A stretch of 64,000 bases of DNA from Magnolia sinica (GCF_029962835.1 NC_080577.1:8532501-8596500), one strand, 5' to 3'. Counted from the first letter of the stretch, positions 26,176-38,105 are shown. Notes: generated by a model not told the origin, from the letters alone. Numbers and translations are program-made.

Positions 26176-29100
26176 CCCTCGGGCCGATGGCAAACAACGA
26201 AGGTATGAATCAAAATCGTGTGGCAGTGATCCAGGATTCGTTATCTTTCGGAAAGAATGGAAGCTTTCCACCGAGTCGATTGACCATGCAAGGGCTGCAG
26301 CAACTCTCGACCGTCTTGCGGATGCGCTACTTCCACCCCGAGCCCTAGGTGGTGCTCCACCACCCATGGTTGCTGCACGACCCATGGTTGCTGTACGACA
26401 CAATCCCGATTTTCGTCGAGCACTACCAGTGGCAAACCGCAGGGCTACACCAGATGATTCAAGTTCTAGCGACGAGGACCTTAATGAGGGTTTTGCGCGA
26501 CGACCAATCCATGGAGGTGATCATCTAGATCGTGCTGAAAGAGACTATCGAGGTAAGGCTGAACTTCCTAGTTTTAACGGTTTATTACGTATAGAAGATT
26601 TTCTCGATTGGCTAGCCGAAGTAGAGAGATATTTTGATTATATGGACGTGCCAGATCATAAAAGGGTAAAATTGGTAGCGTTTAAATTAAAATCTGGTGC
26701 TTCCGCATGGTGGGAACAATTACAACTCTCACGAGCTCGCCAGAACAGGCGCCTATCTCATCATGGCCACGGATGAGACGTCTTCTTCGATCTCGATTTC
26801 TCCCAGTGATTACGAGTAGATATTATTCCAACAGCAATATCAAAATTGCAGGCAAGGAAATCGAGCATCACAGATTATCTTGAAGAATTCCAACGGTGGC
26901 CACACGAAACGATCTGCCGAATCGAGTCACAGAAGGTGGCGCGATTTATAGGTGGGTTGCGACCGACAATTCAGGACCGAGTTCAGATGTACCCAGTCGG
27001 GACTGTGGATGAAGCAGTTCAATTGGCGGGTAGGGCAGAAACACAACTTGCAAGAGCTCCTGCTCGTCCATATCCTTCAACTCGACCTCCCATGACGGGT
27101 TCCACGCAGGATCCAGTGCTGCCACGAGGAAAAGACCCAATAACTTAACTTCCTACAACCGCAAACCGTGATACGGGGAGCGGCTCATCCAGACCTCAAC
27201 GTGCAGCACCCACAACAGTGAGTCCGAGTAGGATTCCAAATCCTTATGCTCGGCCAAGGTCGAACAATTGTTACCGCTGTGGCCAACCAGGCCACTTATC
27301 AAACACTTGTCCTCAACGTCCCGCAGCACACTTGACTATAAACGAAGGGGGCACTGAAGATGAGGCCGTAGAGGAAGACCATCGCTTTGATGAACATGAA
27401 CAAATCACTGAAGAAATAGCAGGTGGCGATGAAATGACGGGCGAGGATCGTGGCGAATTTCTAGTTGTGAGGCGATTGCTGTATGCCCCACGAAAGGAAT
27501 TACATCCACAACGACACAATATATTTCGTACTCGGTGCACCGTCAATGGAAAGGTCTGTGATGTGATCATAGACAGTGGTAGTAGCGAGAACATCGTTTC
27601 AAGAGTGATGGTGGACAAGTTGCGGCTACCAACGATGAAACATCCTTCCCCGTACTCAATTGGCTGGATAAAAAAGGTGAATGAAACCAAGGTAACTGAA
27701 CAATGCACTATCTCATTTTCAATTGGCAAAAATTATAAAGATCAAATACTTTGTGACGTGGTCGATATGGAAGCTTGTCATATGTTACTCGGTCGACCCT
27801 GGCAGTCGGATGCGACCCATCGGAGACGAGATAATGTTTACGTATTTGTCAAGGATAGTCGAAAAATAATCCTTGCCCCTATGGCACCAGAGAACCACCC
27901 TGAAGCCTCTAAAGTGGAGGGGAGTTCCCTCTTGACCATTCGGGATTTTATGGAAGAATCCAAGGAAACCGGCGAGGTATACGCTGTAGTGGTGAAAGGC
28001 GAGGAAGAGGAACCCTCAAACATCCCTCCAAGTTTAAGACTGTTGCTAAACGAATTCAAAGAAGTCTGGCCTGAGGATTTACCTGATGGATTGCCCCCCA
28101 TGAGGGACATCCAACATCACATAGACCTCGTCCCTGGGGCTAGCCTGCCCAATCGCCCTCATTATCAGATGAGTCCGAAGGAGTGTGAGATACTTCAGGG
28201 GCAAGTGGAGGAATTGATCCGTAAGGGTCTCTTGAGAGAGAGCATGAGCCCATGTGCCGTACCAGCATTATTAACGCCAAAAAAAGATGGAAGCTGGCGC
28301 ATGTGTGTCGACAGCCGAGCAATCAACAAAATTACCATCAAATATCGGTTCCCAATACCACGGTTGGACGACATGCTCGATATGTTAGAAGGGGCCAAGG
28401 TGTTCTCTAAACTAGATCTAAGGAGCGGGTACCATCAGATTCGTATTCGACCCGGTGATGAGTGAAAAACGGCATTCAAGACCAAGGAAGGGTTGTATGA
28501 GTGGCTGGTCATGCCCTTCGGCCTATCGAATGCACCAAGTACTTTTATGCGTTTGATGAATCAAGTTCTAAAACCGTTCACTGGCCGATTTGTGGTAGTA
28601 TATTTTGATGACATATTGATATATAGCTTGGATGAAGCAGAGCACAGGAAACATCTCAGGCAGGTGCTATAGGTCCTACAACTTAACAAGTTGTACCTTA
28701 ACTTGAAGAAGTGTAGTTTTTTAACTGACAACCTATTATTTCTACGATTTGTTGTAACGTCCACAGGCATTCGTGTGGACGATGAAAATGTGCAAGCTAT
28801 TAGGGAATGGCCGATCCCGACAAACATTCATGAGGTGAGGAGTTTTCACGGGTTGGCGACTTTCTATCGTCGATTTGTGCGAGATTTTAGCACCATAGTC
28901 GCGCCTATAACAGATTGCATGAAAAAAGGACCGTTCCAGTGGACCGATAAAGCTGATAAGAGCTTCATGAGATCAAGCATCGTTTGTCTACAACACCGGT
29001 CTTGGTGCTTCCTAATTTCGACAAATTGTTTGAGGTTGAGTGTGACGCTTCATACGTCGGAATTGGAGTATTATCATCACAGGAAGGCAGGCCGGTAGCC

Positions 29101-30701
29101 TTCTCAGCGAGGCCCGAAAGAAGTGGTCGACTTATGAGCTTGAGTTATGCTTGATTGTTGGATCTTTGCGACATTGGCGACATTATCGATTCAAAGAGAG
29201 TTTGTTTTGTACACGACCATCAAGCATTAAAGTTTATTAATAGTCGGACTAACGTGAATCGTGTGCATGCTTTAGATGGGTTGCGTTTTTACAGAATTCA
29301 CGTTCGTTACAAGCACAAGTCGGGCGAGAACAAGGTGGTGATGCACTTAGCCGTCGTGCATCACTACTAGTAACAATGAGCAACGAGGTAGTCGGCTTCG
29401 TCTAAGGAGCAGTATGCCGAGGATGAGGACTTCAAAGATTCTTGGATGAAGTGTCAAGAAGGTCACCCAGGTGACTTACATATGCGAGACGATTTTCTCT
29501 TCAAAGGGAATCGATTGTGCATCCCCCAAAGTTCTCTCAGGGAGCAGATTATTCGGGAGCTACATGGAGGTGGCCTTGGTGGACACAGGGGCGAGACAAG
29601 ACGCGAGCTCTTGTGGAAGAGCGGTATTGTCAGCCGCATTAGTACGCGATGTGGGAAAAGCCGTCACAACGTTGTCATGTTTGTCGGACCTCCAAGGGCA
29701 ATCTCGGAATACGGGCCTCTACACCGTGTACCTGTGCCTAACGGCCCTTGGGAGGATTTATCAATGGACTTCGTACTTGGTCTCCCACGAACACAACGCG
29801 GCATGGATTCGGTGTTCGTGGTGGTAGATCGTTTCTCAAAGATGGCGCACTTTATCCCATGCAAGAATACCCTCGATGCAACACACGTGGTGAATTTATT
29901 TTTGAGGGAGGTCGTTCGGCTACACGGGGTCCCCAAGACCATTACTTTCGATCGTGACACGAAGTTCATTAGCCACTTTTGGCGAACTTTATGGAATCGA
30001 TTCGATATACGACTTCAATTCAGTAACGCCTACCACCCACAAACTGATGGGCAGATCAAGGCAGTGAATCGCACGTTGGGAAACCTCCTTCGCTATATTT
30101 CAGAAAAAAAAAATCGAAGCAGTAGGATTTGGCCTTGTCTCTAGCAAAGTTTGCATTTAACAACATGGTGAACAGCTTGACAGGAAAATCACCATTCCAA
30201 ATTATCTACGAACAATTGCCTCGCCACACACTTGACTTGGTCCCTCTGCCCAAGCTTCCAGGCATGAGTATTGCAACAGAACATATGGCAGATAGGATCA
30301 TGGACATCTATGCAGAAGTGCAGACCAAGCTACATGCCTCGAATGAGAAGTATAAGAAACAAGTGGACAAGCATCAACGATAAAAAGTATTCGAGGTGGG
30401 CGATCGTGTGATGGTCCATCTGCGAAAAGAGAGATTTTCGACCGAGACGTACAACAAGTTGAAGAATAAGAAGATTGGAGCCATCCCAGTCATCCGAAAG
30501 ATCAATGACATCGCTTATGTTGTTGATCTTCCAAATGACATGGAGATCTTACGGACTTTTAACGTCACGGACCTGACCGAGTATCATGAACCAGAGCAGG
30601 ACGAGATCTCGAGGACGAGTTCTTTTGAAGTGGAGGAGACTGATGTAGAGCAGGTCGTGGACGGTTTCATGGCCAAGATAGATCAGAAAAGGCCCGGTTA
30701 A
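26176..30701 (+). pseudogene. Remains of gag-pol of inner Ty3/gypsy element
   Basis: Fossil coding region. Parts in order: gag (about 26180-27150), CCHC zinc knuckle ([14 protein letters not shown], about 27269-27310), aspartic protease ([10 protein letters not shown], about 27569), reverse transcriptase (about 27950-28900, with the YFDD box near 28605), RNase H area (about 28950-29350), integrase zinc-binding and core domains (about 29440-30150, with VVVDRFSKMAHF and DRDTKF) and a C-terminal region to about 30700 that overlaps the 3' LTR. It is broken in several places and is not a host gene. Confidence 0.9.
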
Positions 30702-31343
30702 CGACAGAAGTGATCCGAATCGTCGAACCTTAGATCGGGCGTATCTCCCAATCCGGAATGAGTTATCGGGCGTAAAATATATAATTTTAGGGTAGAACGA
30801 GCTAATTTAGCCAACCAACCCTGCTATATAGGATTGCGCAGCCCGGAATTGCGAAAAACCCCTGGATCGATGGTCGTTTCACCGTTTTAATTTCGCTTTT
30901 ACTATAAATAGTAAGTTTTAGTTTGATTATAACTCTTCATCCGTCGGGCTTTAGGAGTTGCGCCCAACGTGAAAAGAGCTTAGAATAATTAGGAGAACGG
31001 TTTGGTGAAGCCAAATAGGACACTTACTATTTTTGGCCGAAAACCTTGCGCACTAGTAGACATCACGACCGTCTATAAATAGTAAGTTTACTATTTATAG
31101 TAAGTCGCGGATTCTAAGAGTTTGAGTTGTAGTTTGATTCTGATTTCTTTCCCATTGCTTAGTACCCCTATTTAAAGGGTTGTGAACTCGTTTTTATTCA
31201 TCAATTAATCAATTTCGAATTTGTTAGAATTTATTTCTATTTTCTGCTTTCTTTCCTCGTGGATTCGAGAAGTCTCTGTGAGGAGTCCAGAGAAGCTCCG
31301 TGGATTCGGAGTAATTATCCCCATCACGTTCATCCCTGCGTCA
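30641..31343 (+). repeat. 3' LTR of inner element
   Basis: 703 bp, ending ..GCGTCA. Its first ~205 bases differ from the 5' LTR at roughly two dozen sites, while the remaining ~490 bases differ by about one substitution and a few single or double-base indels near the end. Confidence 0.92.
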
Positions 31344-31957
31344 CTTCTCAAATCCACGAGGAAATAAAGCAACAAAATATAAATAAATTCTAATAAATTC
31401 AAAATTTTGATTGATAAATGAAAGAAAATGAGTTTACAACCCTTTAAATAGGAATACCAAGCAATGTGAAAGAAATCAGAATCAAACTACGACTAAAACT
31501 CCTAGAATTCGTGACTTACTATAAATAGTACAGTTGTGTTGTCTACTAGTGTGCAAGGTTTTCGCCTAAAAATAGCATCCTATTTGGTTTCACCAAGTTG
31601 TTCTCCTAATTTTTCTAAGCTCTTTTTGCATTGGACGCAACTCCTAAAGCCCAACGAATGAAGAGTTATAATCAAACTAAAACTTACTATTTATAGTAAA
31701 AATGCAATTAAAATAGGGAAACAACCATTGATCTGGCGGTATTTCACAAATCTGGCTTGGGTAACCTAGCATAACAGGGTTGGGTAGCTAAAATAGCTCG
31801 TTCTACCCCAAAATTATATATTTTACATCCGATAACTCTTTCCAGATTGTGAGATACGTCTGATTTAAGGTCCGATGGTTTGGATCACTTCTGTTGTCGA
31901 CCGGATCTTTTCTGATCCATCTCGGCCATGTAACTGTCCGTGACCCTCTCTACATCA
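31344..31957 (-). repeat. LTR of outer element (its 5' LTR), second piece
   Basis: Continuation of the LTR piece at 25362-25455, beginning with the duplicated CTTCT and ending CTCTCTACATCA, followed by the GGTTA target duplication. Confidence 0.88.
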
Positions 31958-32059
31958 GGTTATAAGGCATTCAATTTGATTTGAGTTAATTTCACATTTA
32001 GCAAGTTCAACATGTACATCTACGCATGTGGGCGTATGCGCCTGAATTGAAGCCTCCCA

Positions 32060-32240
32060 ATCCTGTTGAGAATTTTCACAGCATGCCCAAATAATTGGCA
32101 ATCCCCCAACAATCACAATAGTTAGGTGATGCCAACATTTAACTGGATGGCCTCAAGTGGGCCGTTAATACTCAATTAGATATGGATGGCTTGTCGTAGG
32201 TAGCTCAACGGAGCATTAATTCCCCATAGCACACATGGCA
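32060..32240 (+). repeat. Duplicated segment, copy B (right remainder)
   Basis: CCTGTTGAGAATTTTCACAG.. onward matches 7137-7495 of copy A, including CAACAATCACAA..TTAGGTGATG and GGATGGCTTGT..GTA..AGCTCAA. It is shorter than A because of an internal deletion. It shows that copy B was once continuous and was split by the 12.6-kb insertion. Confidence 0.8.
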
Positions 32241-33029
32241 ATGATCATTTCCCTCGTCGGCCTCACTGTAGCTGGCATGCCCATCGATTATGGTTTTCAA
32301 TTGGATGGTCCCAAAAAAAGAAAAAATAAAATAAAATCCATTGATGTGTTCATCCTAGCCGTTTTGGAGCCATACCTATCTATTGTAGTGCTCAAGCAAA
32401 TTATCACTCAAGATCCATTCATGTGGCCATGTACGGTGGAAATGCTTTGATCTCTCTCTAATATTACACTGTACATTGCTTGGTCCAGCGTCTAAATCAG
32501 GTTCTATGCAAGACTATGGTCCCAAGGAATAAAAATTAGGCAGATTCACAACTCAGGTGCGCAATGTGCAAGAGAAAGGGAAGAATGGGGTTAGGATTCC
32601 AACCATAGGTTGGTGTCATCAGGATGATAGTTTGCATGTACGGTTGAAGTAAGGTTCCTACTTGATGGACGGCGTGGAGCTACGTATATAACATGGTGGG
32701 CCCCACAGAGATCGGGCATTTGCCAGTTGAGATCTCCACCAGAGATAGCTTGGACCGAAAATGGGACCAATATTGTAATTAGATACATTCCTAACCAGGT
32801 TTGGATGAGCGGCCGCCATCACCGTAGGTTTGCTCTACATTAGTGTAGGTTTGACTCCCATCCTTAACATTCTTTAATACACATGGTGGTAGGTGATTGT
32901 GTGTATCGACACGGAATAGTCTTGCCTAGAAAGGACGTGGACACCCTGTATCTTCCAAAGAAAATAAGTTAATTAGGTGGGCAGTGTCCATATATGCCAG
33001 ACTGTTTCTAGTTTTTGGATGCGGATTGG
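32241..33029. other. Intergenic, no gene recognised
   Basis: No domain-bearing open frame. A short MITE-like piece (ACATGGTGGGCCCCACAGAG) lies near 32690-32710. Confidence 0.4.
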
Positions 33030-33460
33030 CTCCTGTCAGTGCCAGCGGTTGTGGGGCTTACCATCATGTACGTGTTTTATTCACATCGTTCAACCATTTT
33101 TTTAGTTTGTTTTACCTAATGAGCGCAAAAAAGAGGCACATCCAAAGCTCAAGTAGACTACATAGTGGGGATTGAAAACCCACCATTAAAAACTTCTTGG
33201 GACCCACGGAAGTTTTGATATCCTTTTGTTTTCCTATTATCCATGTCCATATGGACGGTGAATAAACATCATGGTGGACCCTAGAAAAGTTTCCACGGAG
33301 GCGTCATTATCATCAAGGCTTCCTAAGGTGTTGTCCACTTGAGCTTCAGATCTGCCTCACTTTTAGGTCCATACCCTTAAATCATCCAGCAAAATGGATG
33401 AACTGCTTGGATAAAACACATACATAACGGTGGGTCCCACATTAGCCTCTGCCTGGCGGG
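33030..33460. mobile_element. Foldback MITE copy
   Basis: Left arm ACCATCATGTACGTGTTTTATTCAC and right arm TGGATAAAACACATACATAACGGTGGG are inverted copies. The interior has the family's CAAGTAGACTAC and TTGTCCACTTGAG motifs. Confidence 0.8.
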
Positions 33461-34055
33461 GACTGGACGCAGTCCGAATCCTTGCAGTTTGGACTTTGCA
33501 CTCGTACGCATAGAGACATAAATGGACAAGGGATCCCGTGTAGCAACGCTTATTTATTAGACGGTTAGGATATTGTTACATGAAGGCAACTTTTTGTTTT
33601 GTGGAAAACTAGTAGTACGTGATACGAAGGCAGACACGAGCATTGACAAGGATTGCTAAATCGCATCAACTACGTGAAATAAATGAGGTGGTAGCGGCGT
33701 CGTTGACAATTATTAGAGGGGCAAAAATTAGGTGAGACAGGTAAAGAAGCACTCTCAAGACCCGATGGACCATACATCAGGTCCACCAGTTTAGACATGG
33801 TTGAATAATTAATGTTAATAAATGAGGACGGATAGAATTATTTCATGGCGGGTGGGCCCATCGACTGTGAAATGCACCCATAGCCACGAGGTATGTCATC
33901 TCGTACGAGGCCCCGGTATTAAAAATCGGCTACATTTATGATTCAGGTAGACAACGTTATTGGAAACTCACTGCAACGCTCACCTTCCAAATTGTTTGTC
34001 TTGTGCAACTTAGTGGAGTCATTGATGGGCTTTATTTTTAACCTTCAAGAGTAAG
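33461..34055. other. Intergenic, nothing recognised
   Basis: No gene or known repeat stands out, apart from scattered GTGGGCC words typical of the local MITE families. Confidence 0.35.
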
Positions 34056-34300
34056 TTTTGGTGTGGTATTTAATGGTTGGAGTAGATTTAATAATCATTG
34101 TGGTGGGCCCTATAAAAATCAAGGATAGACGTTTCTCCTTAGCTGATTTACTTGGTGTGGCCCACTTGAATCACTGGTTAGCTTGATATTTTGTCCATTA
34201 GCCTAACATAGGATTACATATCTAATGGTTGGAGTGGATCGGTCATATACATGATTATGGGCCCTATAAAAAATAAAGATGGGCATATCTCCCACCTATT
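34056..34300. repeat. Second dispersed repeat family, copy 1
   Basis: Two tandem units about 152 bases apart, each with TAATGGTTGGAGT..GAT followed by GGGCCCTATAAAAA and a (C)TCTCC block. The same two-unit arrangement occurs at 37665-37925. Distinct from the foldback MITE family; type unknown. Confidence 0.65.
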
Positions 34301-34402
34301 CTTGTGAAAACAGTGATATCTTAGAGCTCAACCACCTTATCCTGCCCGACTGATTAGGGCCCAATTGGCATATGTTATCTAGTCCTATAAGAGTTACTCT
34401 AA

Positions 34403-34656
34403 GGGTGGTAGAAGAGGAAGGAGACTCTAGTCTTATGGCGACCTTTATCAAAGGTTTCTGTGGCTGTTTCCTAGTTATAGAAATTGGACCTGTGTTAGTT
34501 GTTGGGGAACACTGGTTTTTGTTTTGTTTGTTTGGATTTGAGATTTTGTCGGACCAGTTATTTTTGTTTTATTTATCAGGTCCATAGAATGTTATGAACT
34601 ACAACACCTTGCTGCTGAACTTTGAGCATTTAATTACTCTTTTTTCCCCCTGAATA

Positions 34657-34693
<37 letters not shown>
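34403..34693 (+). mobile_element. 5'-truncated LINE-type insertion with poly(A)
   Basis: About 290 bp ending in a long A run, bounded by an 11-bp target duplication AGTTACTCTAA (34392-34402 and 34694-34704). The T/G-rich stretch (TTTTTGTTTTGTTTG..) before the A tail is like plant LINE 3' UTRs. The duplication and tail show retroposition; the LINE family itself is inferred. Confidence 0.75.
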
Positions 34694-34697
<4 letters not shown>

Positions 34698-34704
34698 ACT
34701 CTAA

Positions 34705-35488
34705 TAACCTCTTAGGAAAAAAGCTTATGTTTATAATAAGCGCGTTTGGTAAAATGATTTTTTAAAGAGAAAAAAAACTCTTATTCGAAATAAGTGCATT
34801 TATTAAAATATTTAAATAAGAGCTTATTGAAATGGCATTCGACATCATTTAAAAAAAAAAATGTAATAACTATATTATAAAAGTTATTCAATTGTATTTT
34901 ATTTTTGATAGATCTCATGCGTGCAAAAGGTTGAAACATCCACAGACCTTTTTACGTGCTCAAGAGATGACCTGGCCTCGGTCTTAGGGCTATTTTGTAG
35001 ATCTCACACGTTTATGGTAGGTTCTCTTTGGGCCATCAATTCTGTCAAGTTGGAATCATCTACAAATAATTCTAATCATTCCAATTAAAATAACGCCCAT
35101 ATGAATTGTAATAAAAATCATCTATAATTAACGGTCACTTCTTTTATTTTAGCTAATAAAAAATTAAAAGCTGGCATCATTATATAGTTTGGACCTTTTA
35201 TGTAACTGTGGAATACAGTCATGCCACTTGTGTAGGACAAAAGAAGCATGGAAATGGCAGGCGCTAGTTATCGCGAAGATAACTTGTAACAGAAAAGTAG
35301 TAAGTGGTTCCATTTATCAAATGGGCCGCACTATTGGAATCATTAGAGAACTGTTCATTTCACTCAACATATACTTGTAGGCACACAAAATTCCTATACA
35401 TCATTGCCGATCAAAACAGCTCACAAAATATGCCGAATTCTTTTCATAATACATTTCACTGCATAACTTTGAGCGTGTGAAACTTCTC
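34705..35488. other. AT-rich intergenic DNA
   Basis: 34705-34870 contains mirrored AATAAG..CTTATT words (AAGCTTATG..AATAAGAGCTTATTG) and may be a decayed AT-rich MITE. No gene was seen. Confidence 0.4.
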
Positions 35489-35489
35489 T

Positions 35490-35885
35490 ACCCCACCATG
35501 ATTTGTGTTAGATCACACCACCCATTAATTTTTTTAGATTATACTAGAGCATTGAACTAAAAAACAAGGCACATTCAAAGCTCAAGTGAACCACACCATA
35601 GAAAGGAGTGTGTATTGAATGAACTACTATTAAAACCTTCCTAAGGCCAACTTTAAGATTTATTTGCCATCTAACCCGTTCATAAGTTCATGCAGAGTTT
35701 GATCAAAGCTTTTCGTGGCTTAAAAAAGTTTCAACTGTGAGCATCAATTCCTATTGTTTCTTGTGGTGTGGTTTACTTGAACTTTGAATTGACCTTATTT
35801 TTCACTTCATATTCTAGAATAATCTTAAAAAACTCGATGAACAGCATGGATCAAAGAAATACAACATTGTGGGCCCACATAAATT
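35490..35885. mobile_element. Foldback MITE copy
   Basis: Starts CCCCACCATGATTTGTG and ends with ACAACATTGTGGGCCC. It has the paired interior motifs TCAAGTGAACCACACC and GTGTGGTTTACTTGA. Confidence 0.75.
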
Positions 35886-36014
35886 TCACTTGTCAAGATT
35901 GCTCATTGTTTGGTGCAGCACATACCATGTGAGAGAAGCAAATCAAAATTGGTCTCGGATTAGGTACTACCCTGCTGGTCTTGGGCTTGGAAAAGGCTGG
36001 GCTATCAGGGGCAA

Positions 36015-36275
36015 CCATGTTTTATGGGTTCATCTATACCGTCTATCCAATTCTCCAGTATTTTCCATCCAAGCTGTTCATAATGTCACATAGACCTGGA
36101 TGAAGACAAACACCCACATTAACTTGATCCAAAATTTTCATGGCCGTTAAAATGTTTTCAACGGTAGTTGTTTAATCCACACTGTGTGGTCCGCTTGAGC
36201 CTTATAACAGCCTTATTTTTTGTCTGATATCCTAAAATGATATGTCAATGGATGGTGTTGATAAACCCATACAGG
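36015..36275. mobile_element. Foldback MITE, internally deleted
   Basis: Left arm (TCATCTATACCGTCTATCC) joined to the second half (CAAGCTGTTCATAATGTCACATAGACCTGGATGAAG.. type) and the right arm (GGTGTTGATAAACCCATAC). The first inner quarter is missing. Confidence 0.6.
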
Positions 36276-36549
36276 GTTAGTACCTAATCCACATCCATTA
36301 GAAGTGCATGTTAACATGTGGAACTTCTGTGGGCCATATCGACACAAGGGATCCACACTCTTGATCAAATGGATAGGGTTCTTGAATTGCGTGGTTATCT
36401 ATCCATGGGCTATTAATAGAAGGGTCCACCAAATGGATGGTCATGATTCACCTATCACCCACACCATGGCCATGTGGTGGCCGGCTATGGTAGCGGCGGT
36501 GATTGCCAGCGGACAAAAGGGAGAGAAAAAGCCGCAATTTATACCTAAC

Positions 36550-36670
36550 ACCAGAAGGCACGAGCAAGAGGGACGATAGCAGGGGGGAGGGACGATGAGT
36601 GAGAGAGGAGAAGCAATCAGAGAGGGGGGAGAGAGATCGAGGAGAAGTAATGAAAGAGGGAGAGAAGCAA
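36550..36670. repeat. Purine-rich (GA) tract
   Basis: About 120 bases almost entirely A/G (GAGGAGAAG, GAGAGAGATCGAGG, AGAGGGAGAG). It could be a low-complexity promoter-type element or simple repeat; no gene adjoins it. Confidence 0.7.
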
Positions 36671-36671
36671 C

Positions 36672-36780
36672 AATGCGTGCCTCAGTGGTAGACTTTCTTA
36701 AGTTTCAACTCGAGGTCATGGTTTTGAGCACTAAATTGCAAAGAGAATAATTTTGAAAATATAAAAAAATTAAAACCTCA
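36672..36780 (+). mobile_element. SINE-like, tRNA-derived, degenerate
   Basis: CAGTGGTAGACTTT resembles a tRNA/SINE A box, GGTCATGGTTTTGAGCAC a decayed B box, and an A-rich tail follows. No target duplication was found. Confidence 0.4.
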
Positions 36781-36940
36781 AATTACTTATCATGTAGGAG
36801 CTTTTTAACTTGTTTCTAATGAAATAAGTGCTAATAATAAATGTTTACCAAATAGTCTATTTTAGCAATAAGACTAATAAACTATGATTATTATATATAC
36901 CAAACAACAATTAAGTTACAAATACTTGAATTGAAGAGTT

Positions 36941-37540
36941 AGGGATCGTTTGGCACCATAGATTTGGGGGGATTTCAAATCCCTTAGGTTGTTTGGCACC
37001 ATAAAGTAACCTGGGGTTTCAAATCCCCTCAACCAGGGGGTATGAAATGCAAGGTGAGACATTGGATTACAACTGAAATTATTCGCATAGTTGCATGTGT
37101 AACATGTGTATCACTATACTATTTATTTATTGGACACATGGCCCACTAATGATATCCTAAAATAATTAAATTATCAATTGCATTACTATAATTACTTTAA
37201 GATGATGATCAGTACCTTCCAAACATTGTCCATGTAAATCAATGGTTAAAAACCATTGGTTAGCCAGTTGGACGTGATCTTGTGCTTGTGGCCCATTCGA
37301 GACTTGGAATTTTATCATTTTTTGGCAAAGTATATATTTCAGTAGGTTTATTGCAACCGTTGTGTCAAAAATTACACAAGTACACTAATTAGAGATATTA
37401 AAGTTGATTTAGTAATTAAATTCAAACCCCTACAAATAAACTATGAATTAAAGTTATTCTCAATCTAGGGTGTCAAACACAATATAAAAAAGGATTTCAA
37501 ATCCAGGGGGTTTCAAATCCAAGCTCTCAAACAGGCCCTT
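36941..37540. mobile_element. hAT-like MITE candidate
   Basis: Imperfect inverted ends: AGGGATCGTTTGG..GATTTCAAATCCC at the left, and the mirror of AGGGCCTGTTTGAG..GGATTTGAAACCCC at the right. Such AGGG(C/A)..TTTGG ends are common in plant hAT MITEs. The expected 8-bp target duplication is not evident, and a second start-like motif (TTGTTTGGCACCATAAAG) near 36978 suggests nesting. Confidence 0.45.
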
Positions 37541-37664
37541 GTTTCACTCCAAGAAAAGGGGTAGCGGCTCGAGTAGGCCCTATCACATATAGGCCATGTG
37601 ATTAGAAACAATGCGGTAGTGCTCACCCTCTAAACTATTTTCATGTGCAGCAACATCGAATTGT

Positions 37665-37925
37665 GGATGGGCTGATTTTTGGGTCCTAGGCCTACACTTT
37701 TGTGTGACATCTAATGGTTGCAATGGATTTCATATAATCATCAGTATGGGCCGTGTAAAAGTCAATGGTGAATGCCTCTTTTCCAATTGTTATACTTGGT
37801 GTGGCCTGCGTGAATCATGGGCCAACTTAAATTTTTTGCTCTTAGGATAATATGGGATTATGCATCTAATGGCCGGAGTGAATCACATATACATAATGGT
37901 GGGCCTGTAAAAAATCAAATAGGTT
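37665..37925. repeat. Second dispersed repeat family, copy 2
   Basis: Two units ~154 bases apart (TCTAATGGTTGCAATGGAT.. and TCTAATGGCCGGAGTGAAT..), each followed by GGGCC(G/T)GTAAAA. Homologous to 34056-34300. Confidence 0.65.
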
Positions 37926-38105
37926 GAAGTCTTTGTTTTTCAAGAGAAACTTCAAAAATAAAAAAAAAAATAAAAAAAAAAAAAAAGGTGTCATTTTCAT
38001 GCTTATACCTTAAAATGATCCAAGAGAAGGGATAGACGGCCTGGATAAACCGATACATCACAATGGGCCTGCCCACAGAACTGCCCGTCCATGGCTAGAG
38101 ACTGA

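Larger units (their letters stand above)
25456..31343 (+). mobile_element. Younger Ty3/gypsy LTR retrotransposon (inner)
   Basis: LTRs at 25456-26154 and 30641-31343, both TG..CA, with target duplication CTTCT (25451-25455 and 31344-31348). Length 5.9 kb. It lies in the LTR of a related minus-strand element. The protein order and the coding tail that overlaps the 3' LTR suggest a chromovirus, possibly CRM-like; the clade is an inference. It is broken (several breaks), though both LTRs and all main domains are recognisable. It is younger than its host element. Confidence 0.93.
20648..31957 (-). mobile_element. Old Ty3/gypsy LTR retrotransposon (outer), interrupted
   Basis: Outer element on the minus strand. 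The left LTR is 20648-21362. The right LTR is 25362-25455 plus 31344-31957, split by the inner element. A 5-bp target duplication GGTTA flanks it (20643-20647 and 31958-31962). The LTR ends are TG..CA. Next to the right LTR the minus strand reads TTGGTATCAAAGC, a primer-binding site of the initiator-tRNA-Met type. It is a broken fossil with many breaks and a short internal region (~4.0 kb). It is older than the inner element, which landed inside it, and it belongs to the same lineage. Confidence 0.92.

Noticed and set aside
26156-30701. Large open frames as host genes
   Set aside because: Zinc knuckle, protease, RT and integrase motifs between two LTRs show these are retrotransposon remains.
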